Positions 23,092-32,752 of a DNA stretch of 45,798 nucleotides are shown here, one piece after another; the stretch's first letter is position 1; each line of letters opens with the position of its first letter. The stretch lies in the NCBI GenBank assembly GCA_025464995.1, contig JAODMO010000030.1:1-45798 (forward strand), read 5' to 3'. Under the pieces are notes generated by a model that was not told the origin of the DNA, ran no database searches, and saw nothing but the letters and a program-made list of their open reading frames with translations. This stretch comes from Microbacteriaceae bacterium (lineage in GTDB: Bacteria > Actinomycetota > Actinomycetes > Actinomycetales > Microbacteriaceae). The translations under genes and the position numbers were made by a program.

Positions 23092-24253
23092 AGCACCGTA
23101 TGTATGCCAGGTGCGGGTAGGAGACCATGTTGGCCTGCCACACCCGCACCCCCGTGCACTGTCCGCGCGACAGCGCGATGTTCGCCTGCGCCCATCCCGA
23201 GATCAGTAGGCCCGCACACGCGGCGGCTCCCGGACCGAGGAAGCGACATGCGATGCCCGGGGAGAGAGCGCTCGCGGCCAGCAGCCGGGTCTCGTTGCGC
23301 GTGAGCTCGAGCGTGCACCACAGCCCGTCACACCGCACGCGCGGGTCGGCAACGACGGGGTAGGCAGCGCCCGTGTGACTCACGCGCTGGGTGAGGATGT
23401 TGCGGCTGACCGAATACGACGTCGAAAGCTCGGCACCGTTCGCGTCTCTCGCCCACGCCGGCACAATCGAGTTCACGAGGACACCCGAGGACGAGTAGAC
23501 CTCCACTCCCCCGTCGGCGGCGAGTTTCAGCACCGCGGGCCGGCCATCGACAGTGAACATGAACCGGTAGGCATCCGGTGCCGTGGGGCCGCTTATCACC
23601 ACGTACCCGGCGTTGCCGCCCGTCTCCGCGCTGCTGAGCGCGAAGGCCGACTCCGGGGTGTTGCCGTAGACGGCGAGCCCGCCGGGGCTCATCGCTTTCG
23701 CGGCGCGCGCCACCATCGGCTGTATCCGCAGCGTGTTCGCGCCCGTCGCAACAGCCAGGCCCGACTCAAGGGACACCGCTGCGGTCGAGACCCCGGATGC
23801 CGCCCCGCCTGGGCGGGCCGCATCCGGGCTTGCCGCATCCGGGCTTGCCGCATCCGCGCTTGCCGCATCCGGGCTTGCCACATCCGGGCCGACGAGCCGG
23901 TCTCGACTCGCGGCCGACACGCCGACGTCGACGACCGCGCCCGCATCGCGAAGCACCTGCTCGACGGCGGCCGGATCGACGCCGGCCCGCCTCATGCCGC
24001 CTGTATCGGTGCCACCAGCATGCGTGCCGAGCGCATGCGTGCCGACCGCTCGCGTGCCGACCGCATGCGTGCCGACCGCATGCGTGCCGACCGCGCCGAC
24101 GCTGCCACCTGCGTGTGCCGGGGTGGCGGCTAGCGTCGACGCGACGACCACCAGCGCGACTATGGCCGAGACGTACACATTTCGCCTCGAACAGCTCATC
24201 GTGCGTGGGCCATCTACGCCGCTTCTCGCGGCGCCGATCTTGTTGTGATTCAC
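23084..24253 (-). CDS. Secreted protein with two pentapeptide-type repeat arrays
   Basis: A 389-residue exported protein. A signal peptide (SAIVALVVVASTLAATPAHA) ends near residue 48. Next come about six near-copies of the pentapeptide VGTHA, then about five copies of ASPDA. A domain follows with VSRNILTQRVSHTGAAYPVVADP; the YPVVADP motif marks a large actinobacterial secreted family of unknown function. The C-terminus is glycine/alanine-rich and hydrophobic with four Cys (CRFLGPGAAACAG, GQCTGV, RCYA). GTG at 24253 has GGGAGGAA five bases upstream. It is divergent from the giant surface-protein gene. Confidence 0.8.
   Translation of the reverse strand: MNHNKIGAARSGVDGPRTMSCSRRNVYVSAIVALVVVASTLAATPAHAGGSVGAVGTHAVGTHAVGTRAVGTHALGTHAGGTDTGGMRRAGVDPAAVEQVLRDAGAVVDVGVSAASRDRLVGPDVASPDAASADAASPDAASPDAARPGGAASGVSTAAVSLESGLAVATGANTLRIQPMVARAAKAMSPGGLAVYGNTPESAFALSSAETGGNAGYVVISGPTAPDAYRFMFTVDGRPAVLKLAADGGVEVYSSSGVLVNSIVPAWARDANGAELSTSYSVSRNILTQRVSHTGAAYPVVADPRVRCDGLWCTLELTRNETRLLAASALSPGIACRFLGPGAAACAGLLISGWAQANIALSRGQCTGVRVWQANMVSYPHLAYIRCYA
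23818..23892. repeat. 15-bp tandem repeat encoding ASPDA units
   Basis: About five near-identical 15-base units (gccgcatccgggctt) in phase with the reading frame of the secreted protein. One unit has a gcgc variant. In-frame 15-bp units allow copy-number change without frameshift. Confidence 0.85.
24016..24096. repeat. 15-bp tandem repeat encoding VGTHA units
   Basis: Five to six 15-base units (gcatgcgtgccgacc and variants) just after the signal-peptide codons of the secreted protein. One variant carries ctcgcg in place of gcatgc. It is separate in sequence from the second array. Confidence 0.85.
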
Positions 24254-24541
24254 AGAATTCCTCCCTCGTTGTCAACGGATCCCGGCACGGCTGCGACGTT
24301 AACTGAGGAGGTGACTCGGCGGGGGCGAAAGCACGAAACCCGTCGATAAATACGCTCGCCCTGTGGAGAACTCGAACGTGAGCAGCCGACGTCACCCCAA
24401 CGGGGGAATGTGCGGCGGGTAATCCGCTACATATTCTTGTGTGTGCGTCCGATCCGCCGTTTCAGGTGCCGCTGAGGACGCTCCCGGCACGCCGACCCTC
24501 GTCGCGGGTGTGCTTCCCCGACGACGATTGGCTCCTCCCCG

Positions 24542-27500
24542 ATGAACGGCTCCCTTCCCTCCGGCGTGCGCTCACGACTCCGTGCCAGCCTTCGTCCCAC
24601 GGTTCTCCTCCGGTCTGCCGCTGCGGCCCTCTCCGTAATCGTCGCGATGCCCGTGATCACCATCGCCTCGATGTTCGCGCTGAGCCTGCTCGCGCCATCG
24701 CTGATCACCACGGGTCAAGGGGCGCTCGCGCTCGGCGTCGGCAGCAATGTCGTGCTCTACGGCGTCTCCGCTCTCGCGCTGCCCCTCGGCGTGCTTCTTG
24801 TCGCCCTCGTGAATGTGCACGCCCACTACGGCGCGACTCGACCCGCCCGCAGGGCTGTCCGGCGAGCGGTTGCGGCCTTCCCCCGTCTCGCGGCAGCTCT
24901 CGCGCTTCTCCTTGTGGCGCTGGCCTCGTCTGTCATCCTCTGGCCGATCGTCACGATGGCATTTCTCATCCTCGCTGCGACACTCATCGTGCGCTCGGTC
25001 CGTTCCGGAGCACCGACCGAGGGCACTGGAGTAAAGCGATTCTGGAGTCGAGTCACCCCCGGCGCACGACGGGCTCTCGTCTGGGCCGTCCCTTGTGCAC
25101 CTCTCGTCGCTGTCATCGCGATGGGCGTCGCAGTCTTCCCCGCGATTCTCATCGCTCCGAACTCGATGCGCGGCCTTCTCTGGGAGGCGTGGCACCGCGT
25201 GCGCACCCGCCGTGGGGCGCTCGTCGCCTTCGCGCTCGCGGCACTCCTGATCGGCGCGATCGCGAGCCTAGGCGGTGTCGCGGCGGCCGCCTACCTGGAT
25301 CCCCACGACAGCACCGACGTCGACGGCGCATTCCTTGCCTCGCTGGCCGCCCTGGTCATCGCGATGGTCGTGCTGCAGGTCGCCACGGGCGCTGCTCTCG
25401 CCGTGCTCACTCCGGGCGCGACGACTCCCGATGCGCCACGCCGGCCCCGGGCGAGTTTCCGCTCGGTAGGCGCGCTCATGTCGCGCGGCACGCGCCCGGC
25501 GCTCGGCCGCACCGCCATGGTCGTCGTGCTCGCCGTCATCGCGACCCTCGCTCCGCTGCCCGCGTCCGCCCAGACCGTCACCGATCCGACCCTCGTCGCA
25601 CCGGAGCTCACCCTCACAATCGACGGGGTCGACGCCTCGCCGCTCATCACTGCCTCCGTGATCGTCGCGGGCGCCGACGGCTCGGGTTCCGTGCAGTTCC
25701 TAGACGGAGAGACGCCCCTCGGTGCTCCTGTCGCCCTTGCCGTCGACAGCCAGGATGCGTCCCGGTTCACCGCCGTGCTCGCGCCGCTGCCCGTACTCGC
25801 CGAGGGCAGCCATGAGATCGCCTTCGTCTACGCGCCGGCGAGCGCCGCCGTGTCCGCTGCCCGCTCGGCCGCCACGGCCTACGCAGTCGGCATGAAGCCC
25901 GCACCCGAGGCGACGCCCGCACCCGAGGCGGTCACACCGCTTGCCGCCACCCCGCCCGCCGCGCAGTCCAAGGCGCCAGAGCCCCAGGCCGAGCCAGCGC
26001 CGATCAAGGCGTCTTCCCGCGACGCGCCCACCGAGGTCAGCGCCACGGTCTACAACAGCGTGACCATCGGGTACTCGCTCGACATCGCGGCGCAGGTCAC
26101 CGCGACGGGCTCGCCCGACACCGTCGTGCCGGGCACAGTGCTCCTGTTCATGAACGGCAAGCAGTTCGCGGAGATCCCGACCTCCGCGCCGGGAGACTTC
26201 TTCTCCCTCTCCACCGAGGGCTTCACAGCGGGCGACGCCACGATCACGGTCATGTATCCGGGAGCCCCCGGCTTCGCACCATCCGAGACGACGGTGGACA
26301 TCTTCGCCTACAAGGCGAACACCTCTCTCAACAGCTTCATCTTCACGCCGGAGGACTTCGAACTCACGTGGGGCGAGACGCAGACGCTGAGCGTGACGGT
26401 GACGTCGAGCGTCGACGAGGCCCGCACTCTCGAGTTGCTGAGCTTCGAGAACGGCGCATTCACGCTGCTCGACACGGTGCCGTTCACGATCGTCGACGGG
26501 TCCGCACAAGTCACGGCCGACTTCACGAAGCGCCTCTCGGGCGGCGAGGCCAAGTACGCCGTTCGCGTTCCCGAGACGGACCAGGCCGAGGGATGGGGCG
26601 GCGAATACTTCACGGCGACCATCGCCGCGGTCGAGACCACGACTACCATCAGCGCGACCGGCCCCGACGGCACCCCGAGCACCGGCGCCATCGGGATGCC
26701 CGTGACGCTGACGGCAACGATTGCGTCGCCCGCCTCCGACTCGACACCGGCGAGCGGCCTGGTGCGCTTCACCTCACCCGGCCAGTACTTCGCGCCCGTC
26801 CTTGTCGGCCCGGATGGCACCGCCTCGGTCACCTACACACCAACGTCACGCACCCCCGTCGTCATCGACGCCGAGTACGTTCCCAACTCCGGTATTGATA
26901 TCTACCTCCGCTCGACCGGCACGGTGACCCTCGAGCCGGGCGGCTACGCTACAGATCCCGCATCGGCGCAGTGGCACGGCGCACTCACCGTCACCGACAC
27001 CCGCCTGACCGTCAGCTACCCGGCCGCCACCGGCGTCGCGCCGCCGACCGGCACCATCGTGATCCTCGACGGCGCGGGCTCACCCGTGCCGATCTCCCTC
27101 GGCCTCGGTGATCCGCAGACCAGCTTCTCGCTGTCGGGCGGGGCCGTCACTCTCCTCGTACCGTCGGACGGCGGCGAACTGCGCTACCGGGTCGCGTACT
27201 CGGGTGACGACAACTACACGCCGCGCACCGACGCGCTCCCTGTCGTGACCGTGCGGAAGCCCTCGATCTCGCTCGACACCCCGCAGCCCACGTACCTCGG
27301 CGAGCAGAACCTCTTCTCCGTAGCGCTCACGGACGTCGATCCCTCGCTCGTCCGCGACGTCACGATCTACGCGACGGATGCAGCGGGCACGAGCAGCGTC
27401 GTCGGCACCGTGCGGCTCGACCACGCGGGCGTCGGCGGCATCCGCGCCTCACTCCCGCTCTCGGGCCCGACGACCCTCACCGCCCACGTGCGTTTCACGC

Positions 27501-30500
27501 CCGCGAGCGGCCTCTCGTCCGTGTCATCCGCACCCCGGGTCGTCACGGTTCCTGCGGCGACCGGTCCGGCGGTAAGCACGAGCATCGACTACTCGACGAT
27601 CTTCAGCGCAGGGCGCCGCGACGTCGGCGTGACGGTGAGACTCTCCCGAATCGGCGAGCCGGTCGACGTTCCCGCCGGCACCGTCGTCACGATCACCGAC
27701 GACCGCGGCGTAGAGGTTGGCTTGGTGACCATCACGACGGCGAACACCTCCGGCTCGGGAACCGTGAGCCTCACTCGTTCGAGCACCCGCGGCCTGGTCG
27801 CGACCGTGCCGTATGGCGACGGCGACGCGACTGCCTCGAGCCCTGCCGTAACCGTGGAACCGCCGACCCGCCAGACCGTGACGACCATCTCGACGACTCA
27901 CACCGCCGCGACAACCGGCAATCTCATGAGGGTGGATGTTGCGGCGCGCGTCTTCGGCACTCCGCTCGACAGCACCCGCAGCATCCCCGTGACCGTGGAG
28001 ATCGACGGCATCAGGCGCCAGGTCTCGCTCACCCGCACAGCGGAGCAACTTGATCTCGGCTGGCTCGGTTCCACCGCCTTCTACGCGGGCTCTGCGACAT
28101 TCACGCTCACCGAGGCCGGGCGCCGCCCGTTGACCGTGACCGGCGCCGGCAACGGAACGGACATCGCGCCGATCTCCTACGGCTACGCCGTCTTCGTCGA
28201 TCGCCACACGAGTGAGCTGAAGATCGACGGGCTGGCGGGCGCTGTCGGCGGCAAGGCTTTCACCGTGACGCCCCGCGTGACCGTGCCCGACACGGGCGCA
28301 CCGGCCCCGTCGGGAACTGTCACCCTCACGGTCTGGCCGTCGGGCCGGTCGTGCGAGGTCGCTGTCGGGCAGCCCTGTGCCCTGCCCGCGGGCGCGGCGA
28401 CCGGCGGCATGAATACGGTCACGGCGAGCTACCCGGGCGACGCCCACCATCTCCCCGACGCCTTGACCGAGGAGTTCAGCGCGGCCGGACGTACGACCCA
28501 GCTGACCGCCGGGTTCAGCGTCGCTCCGTCCGGGTGGATCGTCGGCGAGACCGTCACCGCGACGTGGAAGACAACAACCTCGGGCACGGCGCCGGTCGGT
28601 TGGGTATACGTCGACATCGACGGGGTCAGGTGCGGCGGGCCCGCCGCGAGCGGTGCGTGCGACTTCGCGGTGCCCCCGGCGAGCATGACCCTCGATGGTC
28701 CGCGCCTGCCGTACAGCGTCACCTTCACCTCGGGCGACGACGCCCCCTCGAAGAGCGTCACCGGACAGGCTCGCCCCCGCTACTGCTCGGTCGTGTGGGT
28801 GCAGGGCGACGCGAAGCTCGACCTCGCGGGAGCCGAGAAGTGCTCCACGCGGGGCACACCCGGCGTCATCGAAGGCAGCACCGTGCGACTGAGGCCCGGT
28901 GCCATCCCCACCAATCACGTCTTCGACACCTGGTACTTCAACAACACGCCCGTCACAGGCGCACCGGGCCGCGGCGGCGCGACGGCCTTCGTGATCACGA
29001 AGAGCGGCTCGTTCTTCCCCACGACGAAGTGGGCGCCGAAGTGCTTCACGCTCACCGTCGCTCCGAACACAGCCATTGCGGCGGGAACCGTCACGCGCAG
29101 CGACGTGAAGGGCTCCATCACGGTGCTCACGATGCCGAACTGCGCCAGCCCCACGGGCCCCACGGCCGACGAGCGCACCGACCTCGCCGCAGGAAAGCCG
29201 CGGTACGCCGCGGGCACCGTCGTCGATGTGCGCGCCGAACCACAGCTCTACGAGAGGCCCATTCGCTTCTACGACGTCGCGGCGTTCACCGGTGTCGTTC
29301 CGGAGCCTCAGTTCCGCAATTTGGCACGGGTCACCATGACGGGCAACCGCGCCATCGGCGCCACGTTCGCCGTGCCCGACTGCCAGCCGGTCACGTTGCT
29401 GTCAAGCCCGGGCGGCAGCGTCTCGGTCGTCTCCGCTACCCGACCGGCGTCGAGCGGCGCACTCAAGCCGGCGAACGGCGCCTGCACCACCGTCTCGGGT
29501 GCGCTGGGCTTCGTACCCGACACTGTGCTCGACGTGGAGGCCGTGCCCGAGACTGGTGCAGTCGTCTCCAAGGTCGCCGCGACGACCAGCTACCCGTCGC
29601 CCGCCGAGCTTGCTCCCGCGGTCTCGACAACGGCCAAGGAGACGGGCACGGTGGAGCGCATGAGCGTCACGGTCGCGCCGCGGGCCGAGACGTTCGTGCG
29701 CGCCGTGTTCGGGTACAAGGACTGCGTCACCGTGGTGCTGCGCCAGACGTGGCCCGCCGGCAGCGGCGGCGGCCGAGACCACTCGCTCATGGGCTTCACC
29801 GAGAAGGAGCAGTGCGCGCCACCCGTCAACTCGCCGCAGAAAACGGAAAGCGGCTTCTACAGCAAGGACGTCACGTACTCCCTTCTCTCCTCCGCATACG
29901 TCAGGGCCGAGGCCGCCTACGACTGGCTGGGCTACCACGGCACATTCGGAGGCGAGAAGGCCCAAATCTCCTGGTCGCTGACCCACGGGTCGACGACCAC
30001 GGTCTCCGCTGACTGGGCCAAATCCTTCACGTTCGACCCGGTGCTCGGGTACGTCGGCCGCGACGGCGACACGGGTGGCCCGGCCATCTCTCTGAGCAAG
30101 CTGCCGCCGTCGGAACGCACCGTCGTCATCTCGGGCGCCTACGTTCGCAGAGACTGCAGCCGTCCGTACGTCTCCAATCCCTTCAGCGTTCCGTACCAGC
30201 AGCGCACGCTGTCCACGGTCCAGAAGTGCAAAGATCCGACGACGTTCGCACCGGGCGAGACCGTCGAACTGCGCGCCGCGCCATCCGTCATTCCCACTCT
30301 CGCCCCGGCCTTCTCCGCGTCGGCGCCGGACGCTAACGGCGGCCGCTTCTACTACAACAGCACCACGATCACCGTCGACTCTCGCGCCATGCTCGCGCTC
30401 GAGTACTGCGCGGCATTGCCGCTCACCGTGCGCACGCGCGACGACAGCGGCACGTACACGACGCTGAACAGGACGCAGTCGGCCGCGCTCATCGCTGACG

Positions 30501-31480
30501 ACGGAGGTTGCGCACCGATGAACACCCGGCCGGGCGGCACGGTCTCTACCGGGCTCACCCCTCAGGCGGCGTATCAGTACTCGTTCCTCACCACACCTGC
30601 AGCGATGCCGAAGTTCACCGTCGATGCCCAAGGCCGCTCGGCGCCCGCAACACTCGACCTCGCGGCGAACTGCGTGACCGTCAACGTCGGTGACCGCACG
30701 TCGCGTAAGACACCGGCCAATTGCCCCGGCGGAGCCTCGAACCGTTTCCTCAAGGGCACCGTCGTGCAGTTCCACGGCGACGTGCACGACGATGAGGGCC
30801 TCGACGGTTGGAACGGTGCCGACGAGCAGCAGGGCGTCACCGCCTGGGTCGTGGCCGAGACCGACCGGCACGTCGAGGTCGACATCGACTACCCGAGCAT
30901 CTGGGAGAAGATCGGCAACGCGTTCAGCAACCTGGCCGCCCGCATCGTCGCCGCGGCCGTGGTCGTGGCGACCGGCATCGCGCTCGGAAAGGCGATGCTC
31001 CTCAAGATGGTCAGCGCCGGGCTCAAGGGCATCGGCACACTCGTGTCGATCGCCGGGGGCGGCGACGGCATGCTCAACGCCATGACGAAGTTCGACAACG
31101 GCGTCACCGCGGTGCTGGGTTCCGCGACGCTCCTCGGCACGTGTCTCAGCACGTCGGCCCGAGGTTCCGGCAACCTCACCGACCTCCCGAGCGGCACCCT
31201 GACGCCCAACGGCGTGACGGCGGTAAACGGTGGCATCGCCGCGACAAACGCGGGACTCACCAAGTTCGGCGAGGTGGTCGGCACGAAGCAAGGCGGGGCG
31301 CTCGTGGGCAGTCTGGCGACTGCGGCAGGAGCCGCGCGCGGAGTGGTCGACGTCTTCGGCAGCAACGTGAACCTCTATACGCGGCCGGCTGCCCAAGTCT
31401 GGACGACGATGGGCAACGACCTGGGCGGCTGCATGGAGTCAGGAATGCGCGCGAACGCCGACCTCTTCATCAGTCGCTAG
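24542..31480 (+). CDS. Giant multi-span surface protein with Ig-like and cysteine-paired modules
   Basis: A 2312-residue protein. Residues ~20-290 hold about seven membrane helices. A further hydrophobic segment ending ATLAPLPASAQTV (~320-345) looks like an internal export signal with an AxA site. Residues ~345-1410 are Thr/Val/Gly-rich Ig-like repeats, with recurring GTVTLTVWPSG- and YPGDAHHLP-type motifs of Big_3-like domains. Residues ~1415-2110 hold six to seven modules, each with a Cys pair (CFTLTVAP to TMPNC; CQPVTLLSS to GAC; CVTVNVGD to ANC), resembling divergent InlB-B-type repeats. A helix IVAAAVVVATGIALGKAML (~2134) precedes a ~150-residue tail with two more Cys. Function unknown; adhesion or contact is inferred. 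Confidence 0.85.
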   Translation: MNGSLPSGVRSRLRASLRPTVLLRSAAAALSVIVAMPVITIASMFALSLLAPSLITTGQGALALGVGSNVVLYGVSALALPLGVLLVALVNVHAHYGATRPARRAVRRAVAAFPRLAAALALLLVALASSVILWPIVTMAFLILAATLIVRSVRSGAPTEGTGVKRFWSRVTPGARRALVWAVPCAPLVAVIAMGVAVFPAILIAPNSMRGLLWEAWHRVRTRRGALVAFALAALLIGAIASLGGVAAAAYLDPHDSTDVDGAFLASLAALVIAMVVLQVATGAALAVLTPGATTPDAPRRPRASFRSVGALMSRGTRPALGRTAMVVVLAVIATLAPLPASAQTVTDPTLVAPELTLTIDGVDASPLITASVIVAGADGSGSVQFLDGETPLGAPVALAVDSQDASRFTAVLAPLPVLAEGSHEIAFVYAPASAAVSAARSAATAYAVGMKPAPEATPAPEAVTPLAATPPAAQSKAPEPQAEPAPIKASSRDAPTEVSATVYNSVTIGYSLDIAAQVTATGSPDTVVPGTVLLFMNGKQFAEIPTSAPGDFFSLSTEGFTAGDATITVMYPGAPGFAPSETTVDIFAYKANTSLNSFIFTPEDFELTWGETQTLSVTVTSSVDEARTLELLSFENGAFTLLDTVPFTIVDGSAQVTADFTKRLSGGEAKYAVRVPETDQAEGWGGEYFTATIAAVETTTTISATGPDGTPSTGAIGMPVTLTATIASPASDSTPASGLVRFTSPGQYFAPVLVGPDGTASVTYTPTSRTPVVIDAEYVPNSGIDIYLRSTGTVTLEPGGYATDPASAQWHGALTVTDTRLTVSYPAATGVAPPTGTIVILDGAGSPVPISLGLGDPQTSFSLSGGAVTLLVPSDGGELRYRVAYSGDDNYTPRTDALPVVTVRKPSISLDTPQPTYLGEQNLFSVALTDVDPSLVRDVTIYATDAAGTSSVVGTVRLDHAGVGGIRASLPLSGPTTLTAHVRFTPASGLSSVSSAPRVVTVPAATGPAVSTSIDYSTIFSAGRRDVGVTVRLSRIGEPVDVPAGTVVTITDDRGVEVGLVTITTANTSGSGTVSLTRSSTRGLVATVPYGDGDATASSPAVTVEPPTRQTVTTISTTHTAATTGNLMRVDVAARVFGTPLDSTRSIPVTVEIDGIRRQVSLTRTAEQLDLGWLGSTAFYAGSATFTLTEAGRRPLTVTGAGNGTDIAPISYGYAVFVDRHTSELKIDGLAGAVGGKAFTVTPRVTVPDTGAPAPSGTVTLTVWPSGRSCEVAVGQPCALPAGAATGGMNTVTASYPGDAHHLPDALTEEFSAAGRTTQLTAGFSVAPSGWIVGETVTATWKTTTSGTAPVGWVYVDIDGVRCGGPAASGACDFAVPPASMTLDGPRLPYSVTFTSGDDAPSKSVTGQARPRYCSVVWVQGDAKLDLAGAEKCSTRGTPGVIEGSTVRLRPGAIPTNHVFDTWYFNNTPVTGAPGRGGATAFVITKSGSFFPTTKWAPKCFTLTVAPNTAIAAGTVTRSDVKGSITVLTMPNCASPTGPTADERTDLAAGKPRYAAGTVVDVRAEPQLYERPIRFYDVAAFTGVVPEPQFRNLARVTMTGNRAIGATFAVPDCQPVTLLSSPGGSVSVVSATRPASSGALKPANGACTTVSGALGFVPDTVLDVEAVPETGAVVSKVAATTSYPSPAELAPAVSTTAKETGTVERMSVTVAPRAETFVRAVFGYKDCVTVVLRQTWPAGSGGGRDHSLMGFTEKEQCAPPVNSPQKTESGFYSKDVTYSLLSSAYVRAEAAYDWLGYHGTFGGEKAQISWSLTHGSTTTVSADWAKSFTFDPVLGYVGRDGDTGGPAISLSKLPPSERTVVISGAYVRRDCSRPYVSNPFSVPYQQRTLSTVQKCKDPTTFAPGETVELRAAPSVIPTLAPAFSASAPDANGGRFYYNSTTITVDSRAMLALEYCAALPLTVRTRDDSGTYTTLNRTQSAALIADDGGCAPMNTRPGGTVSTGLTPQAAYQYSFLTTPAAMPKFTVDAQGRSAPATLDLAANCVTVNVGDRTSRKTPANCPGGASNRFLKGTVVQFHGDVHDDEGLDGWNGADEQQGVTAWVVAETDRHVEVDIDYPSIWEKIGNAFSNLAARIVAAAVVVATGIALGKAMLLKMVSAGLKGIGTLVSIAGGGDGMLNAMTKFDNGVTAVLGSATLLGTCLSTSARGSGNLTDLPSGTLTPNGVTAVNGGIAATNAGLTKFGEVVGTKQGGALVGSLATAAGAARGVVDVFGSNVNLYTRPAAQVWTTMGNDLGGCMESGMRANADLFISR

Positions 31481-31795
31481 CGGGCGCCGCCAGCTCCTGT
31501 CGAACGGCTCTGTAGCGGCCGGCGGGTTCTTCGTGGTGGGCGCTGCGGGTTCGATGTTCATGACGAGGCTGCGGTCACGGGCGGAGAGCTCCGGGCGATT
31601 CACCGTCGCCTGGGCGTCGATCGCTGCGATCCTCGCATGGACGGCCGCTCGTCGAGCCTTCCCCCATGTCTCGGGCGTCGCAAGCGCTGCGACGAATCCG
31701 ACGACCCCGAGGCACCGAAGAGCGATCTGACCGTCAACCAAACGCGCAGCGAGCCGTGCGGCAGCGTCCTCACGAAGCGCCGTGCCCATCCACAC
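31439..31795 (-). CDS. Uncertain hypothetical ORF, 118 aa
   Basis: This minus frame overlaps the last 42 bases of the giant gene tail to tail and fills the otherwise empty 31481-31831 gap. It gives GTALREDAAARLAARLVDGQ, one hydrophobic stretch (LRCLGVVGFVAALATP) and a polar tail. Third-position GC is moderate, lower than in neighbours. No ribosome site or family is recognised. It may be a remnant or non-coding; nothing else is visible in this gap. Confidence 0.3.
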   Translation of the reverse strand: MWMGTALREDAAARLAARLVDGQIALRCLGVVGFVAALATPETWGKARRAAVHARIAAIDAQATVNRPELSARDRSLVMNIEPAAPTTKNPPAATEPFDRSWRRPLATDEEVGVRAHS

Positions 31796-31831
31796 CGGCG
31801 AGCGCGGACCTCAGATATCCCCATCTCGGGC

Positions 31832-32752
31832 TCAGGCGGGCATGGCGAGGAGTCGCGCGCCGTTGGCAGCGGTCAGATTGCGGTACACCTCGGCGCCCAC
31901 CCGATCGGACACTCGCGGCAGGAAACGGAGCGGTAAGTAGGCAAGCCCGGGCATACCGCCGTAGGCGACATAGCGGCTGCGCCGGGCGACGTCGCCGCCG
32001 AGCACGATCCGCTCCCCGGCGCCCGCGGCTACCGCGGCCTCGAGGCAGTCGAGGATCGCGGAGTCGGGGGCGTCCTTGTGCCTGGCCATGCCGTCGTAGC
32101 CCAGATAGGAGCCGCGCTCGGCGAGCGAGGCGTGCAGGCCGGGGTCGAGGTTGCGGTCGATGTGCGCAAGCACCACGCGGTGCGGCTCTACACCCAGTGC
32201 GCCGAGCAGGTCGAGAACTTCGTGAGCAGCGGAGCCGAAATCCAGATGCACCATCACGGCGCACCCGGTCTGACGGCTGGTCTGCGCGACTGCCTCCAGC
32301 ACGTTGCGCTCGAACGCGCCGATCGCCCAGTAACGGATGCCCGCCTTGACGACGCCTGCCCGAACCGGCGACCCGTCTGGCGCCCGCGCCAGTGAGCCGT
32401 CGGCCAAGAGGAACCCTCGCGTCACATCCGCGATGAAGCGCTCAGCGTGAATCTCGGGAAGCTTCGGGTAGTGGCCGCCATGGTGCGCGCCCGTGGTGTG
32501 CACCACAGTGAGGCCGCGTGCGGCGCTGATTCGGGCCACCGCTTCAACATTGCGCCCGAGCCCGACCGGGGTTGCCTCGATCATCGCCTGGACACCAGCG
32601 GCGCGCAGCAGTCCGGCCTCAGCACCGGAGAGTTCCTCGTCGTCGATCTCGTCACCGCCGAGCAGCGGCGACGACTGGAACAGGTGCTCGTGGTAGTCGA
32701 GCACCCCCAGCGAGTGCGGCGCGACGTCGCCCAGCACCGTGCGGACGATCAC
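31832..32752 (-). CDS. Phosphotriesterase-family lactonase-like hydrolase
   Basis: A TIM-barrel metal hydrolase of about 306 residues. The opening is VRTVLGDVAPHSLGV. Metal ligands are visible: HxH as DYHEHLF, the bridging Lys in VVKAGIRYW, His in AVMVHLDFG and VLAHIDRN, and the last Asp in LGGDVARRSRY. Members in sugar clusters hydrolyse lactones of (phospho)sugar acids, which fits the dehydrogenase and kinase upstream. I chose GTG at 32752, which overlaps the kinase stop as GTGA. An ATG at 32767 would add five residues. The longer frame running through the kinase is its antisense-like shadow. Confidence 0.88.
   Translation of the reverse strand: MIVRTVLGDVAPHSLGVLDYHEHLFQSSPLLGGDEIDDEELSGAEAGLLRAAGVQAMIEATPVGLGRNVEAVARISAARGLTVVHTTGAHHGGHYPKLPEIHAERFIADVTRGFLLADGSLARAPDGSPVRAGVVKAGIRYWAIGAFERNVLEAVAQTSRQTGCAVMVHLDFGSAAHEVLDLLGALGVEPHRVVLAHIDRNLDPGLHASLAERGSYLGYDGMARHKDAPDSAILDCLEAAVAAGAGERIVLGGDVARRSRYVAYGGMPGLAYLPLRFLPRVSDRVGAEVYRNLTAANGARLLAMPA

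Noticed and set aside
23818..24096. Possible CRISPR array because of regular repeats
   Set aside because: Units are 15 bp, directly adjacent with no spacers, and in phase with a coding frame; no cas genes are nearby.
28351..30012. 553-codon open frame overlapping the giant gene
   Set aside because: Arg/His-rich shadow frame with no motifs; the giant protein frame is clearly the coding one.
29402..31396. 664-codon minus-strand frame opposite the giant gene
   Set aside because: Antisense shadow with biased Arg/Asp/Gly composition and no recognisable domain.
31533..31730. Plus-strand 65-codon frame after the giant gene
   Set aside because: No ribosome site, and it competes with a longer, equally weak minus frame; no evidence for coding.
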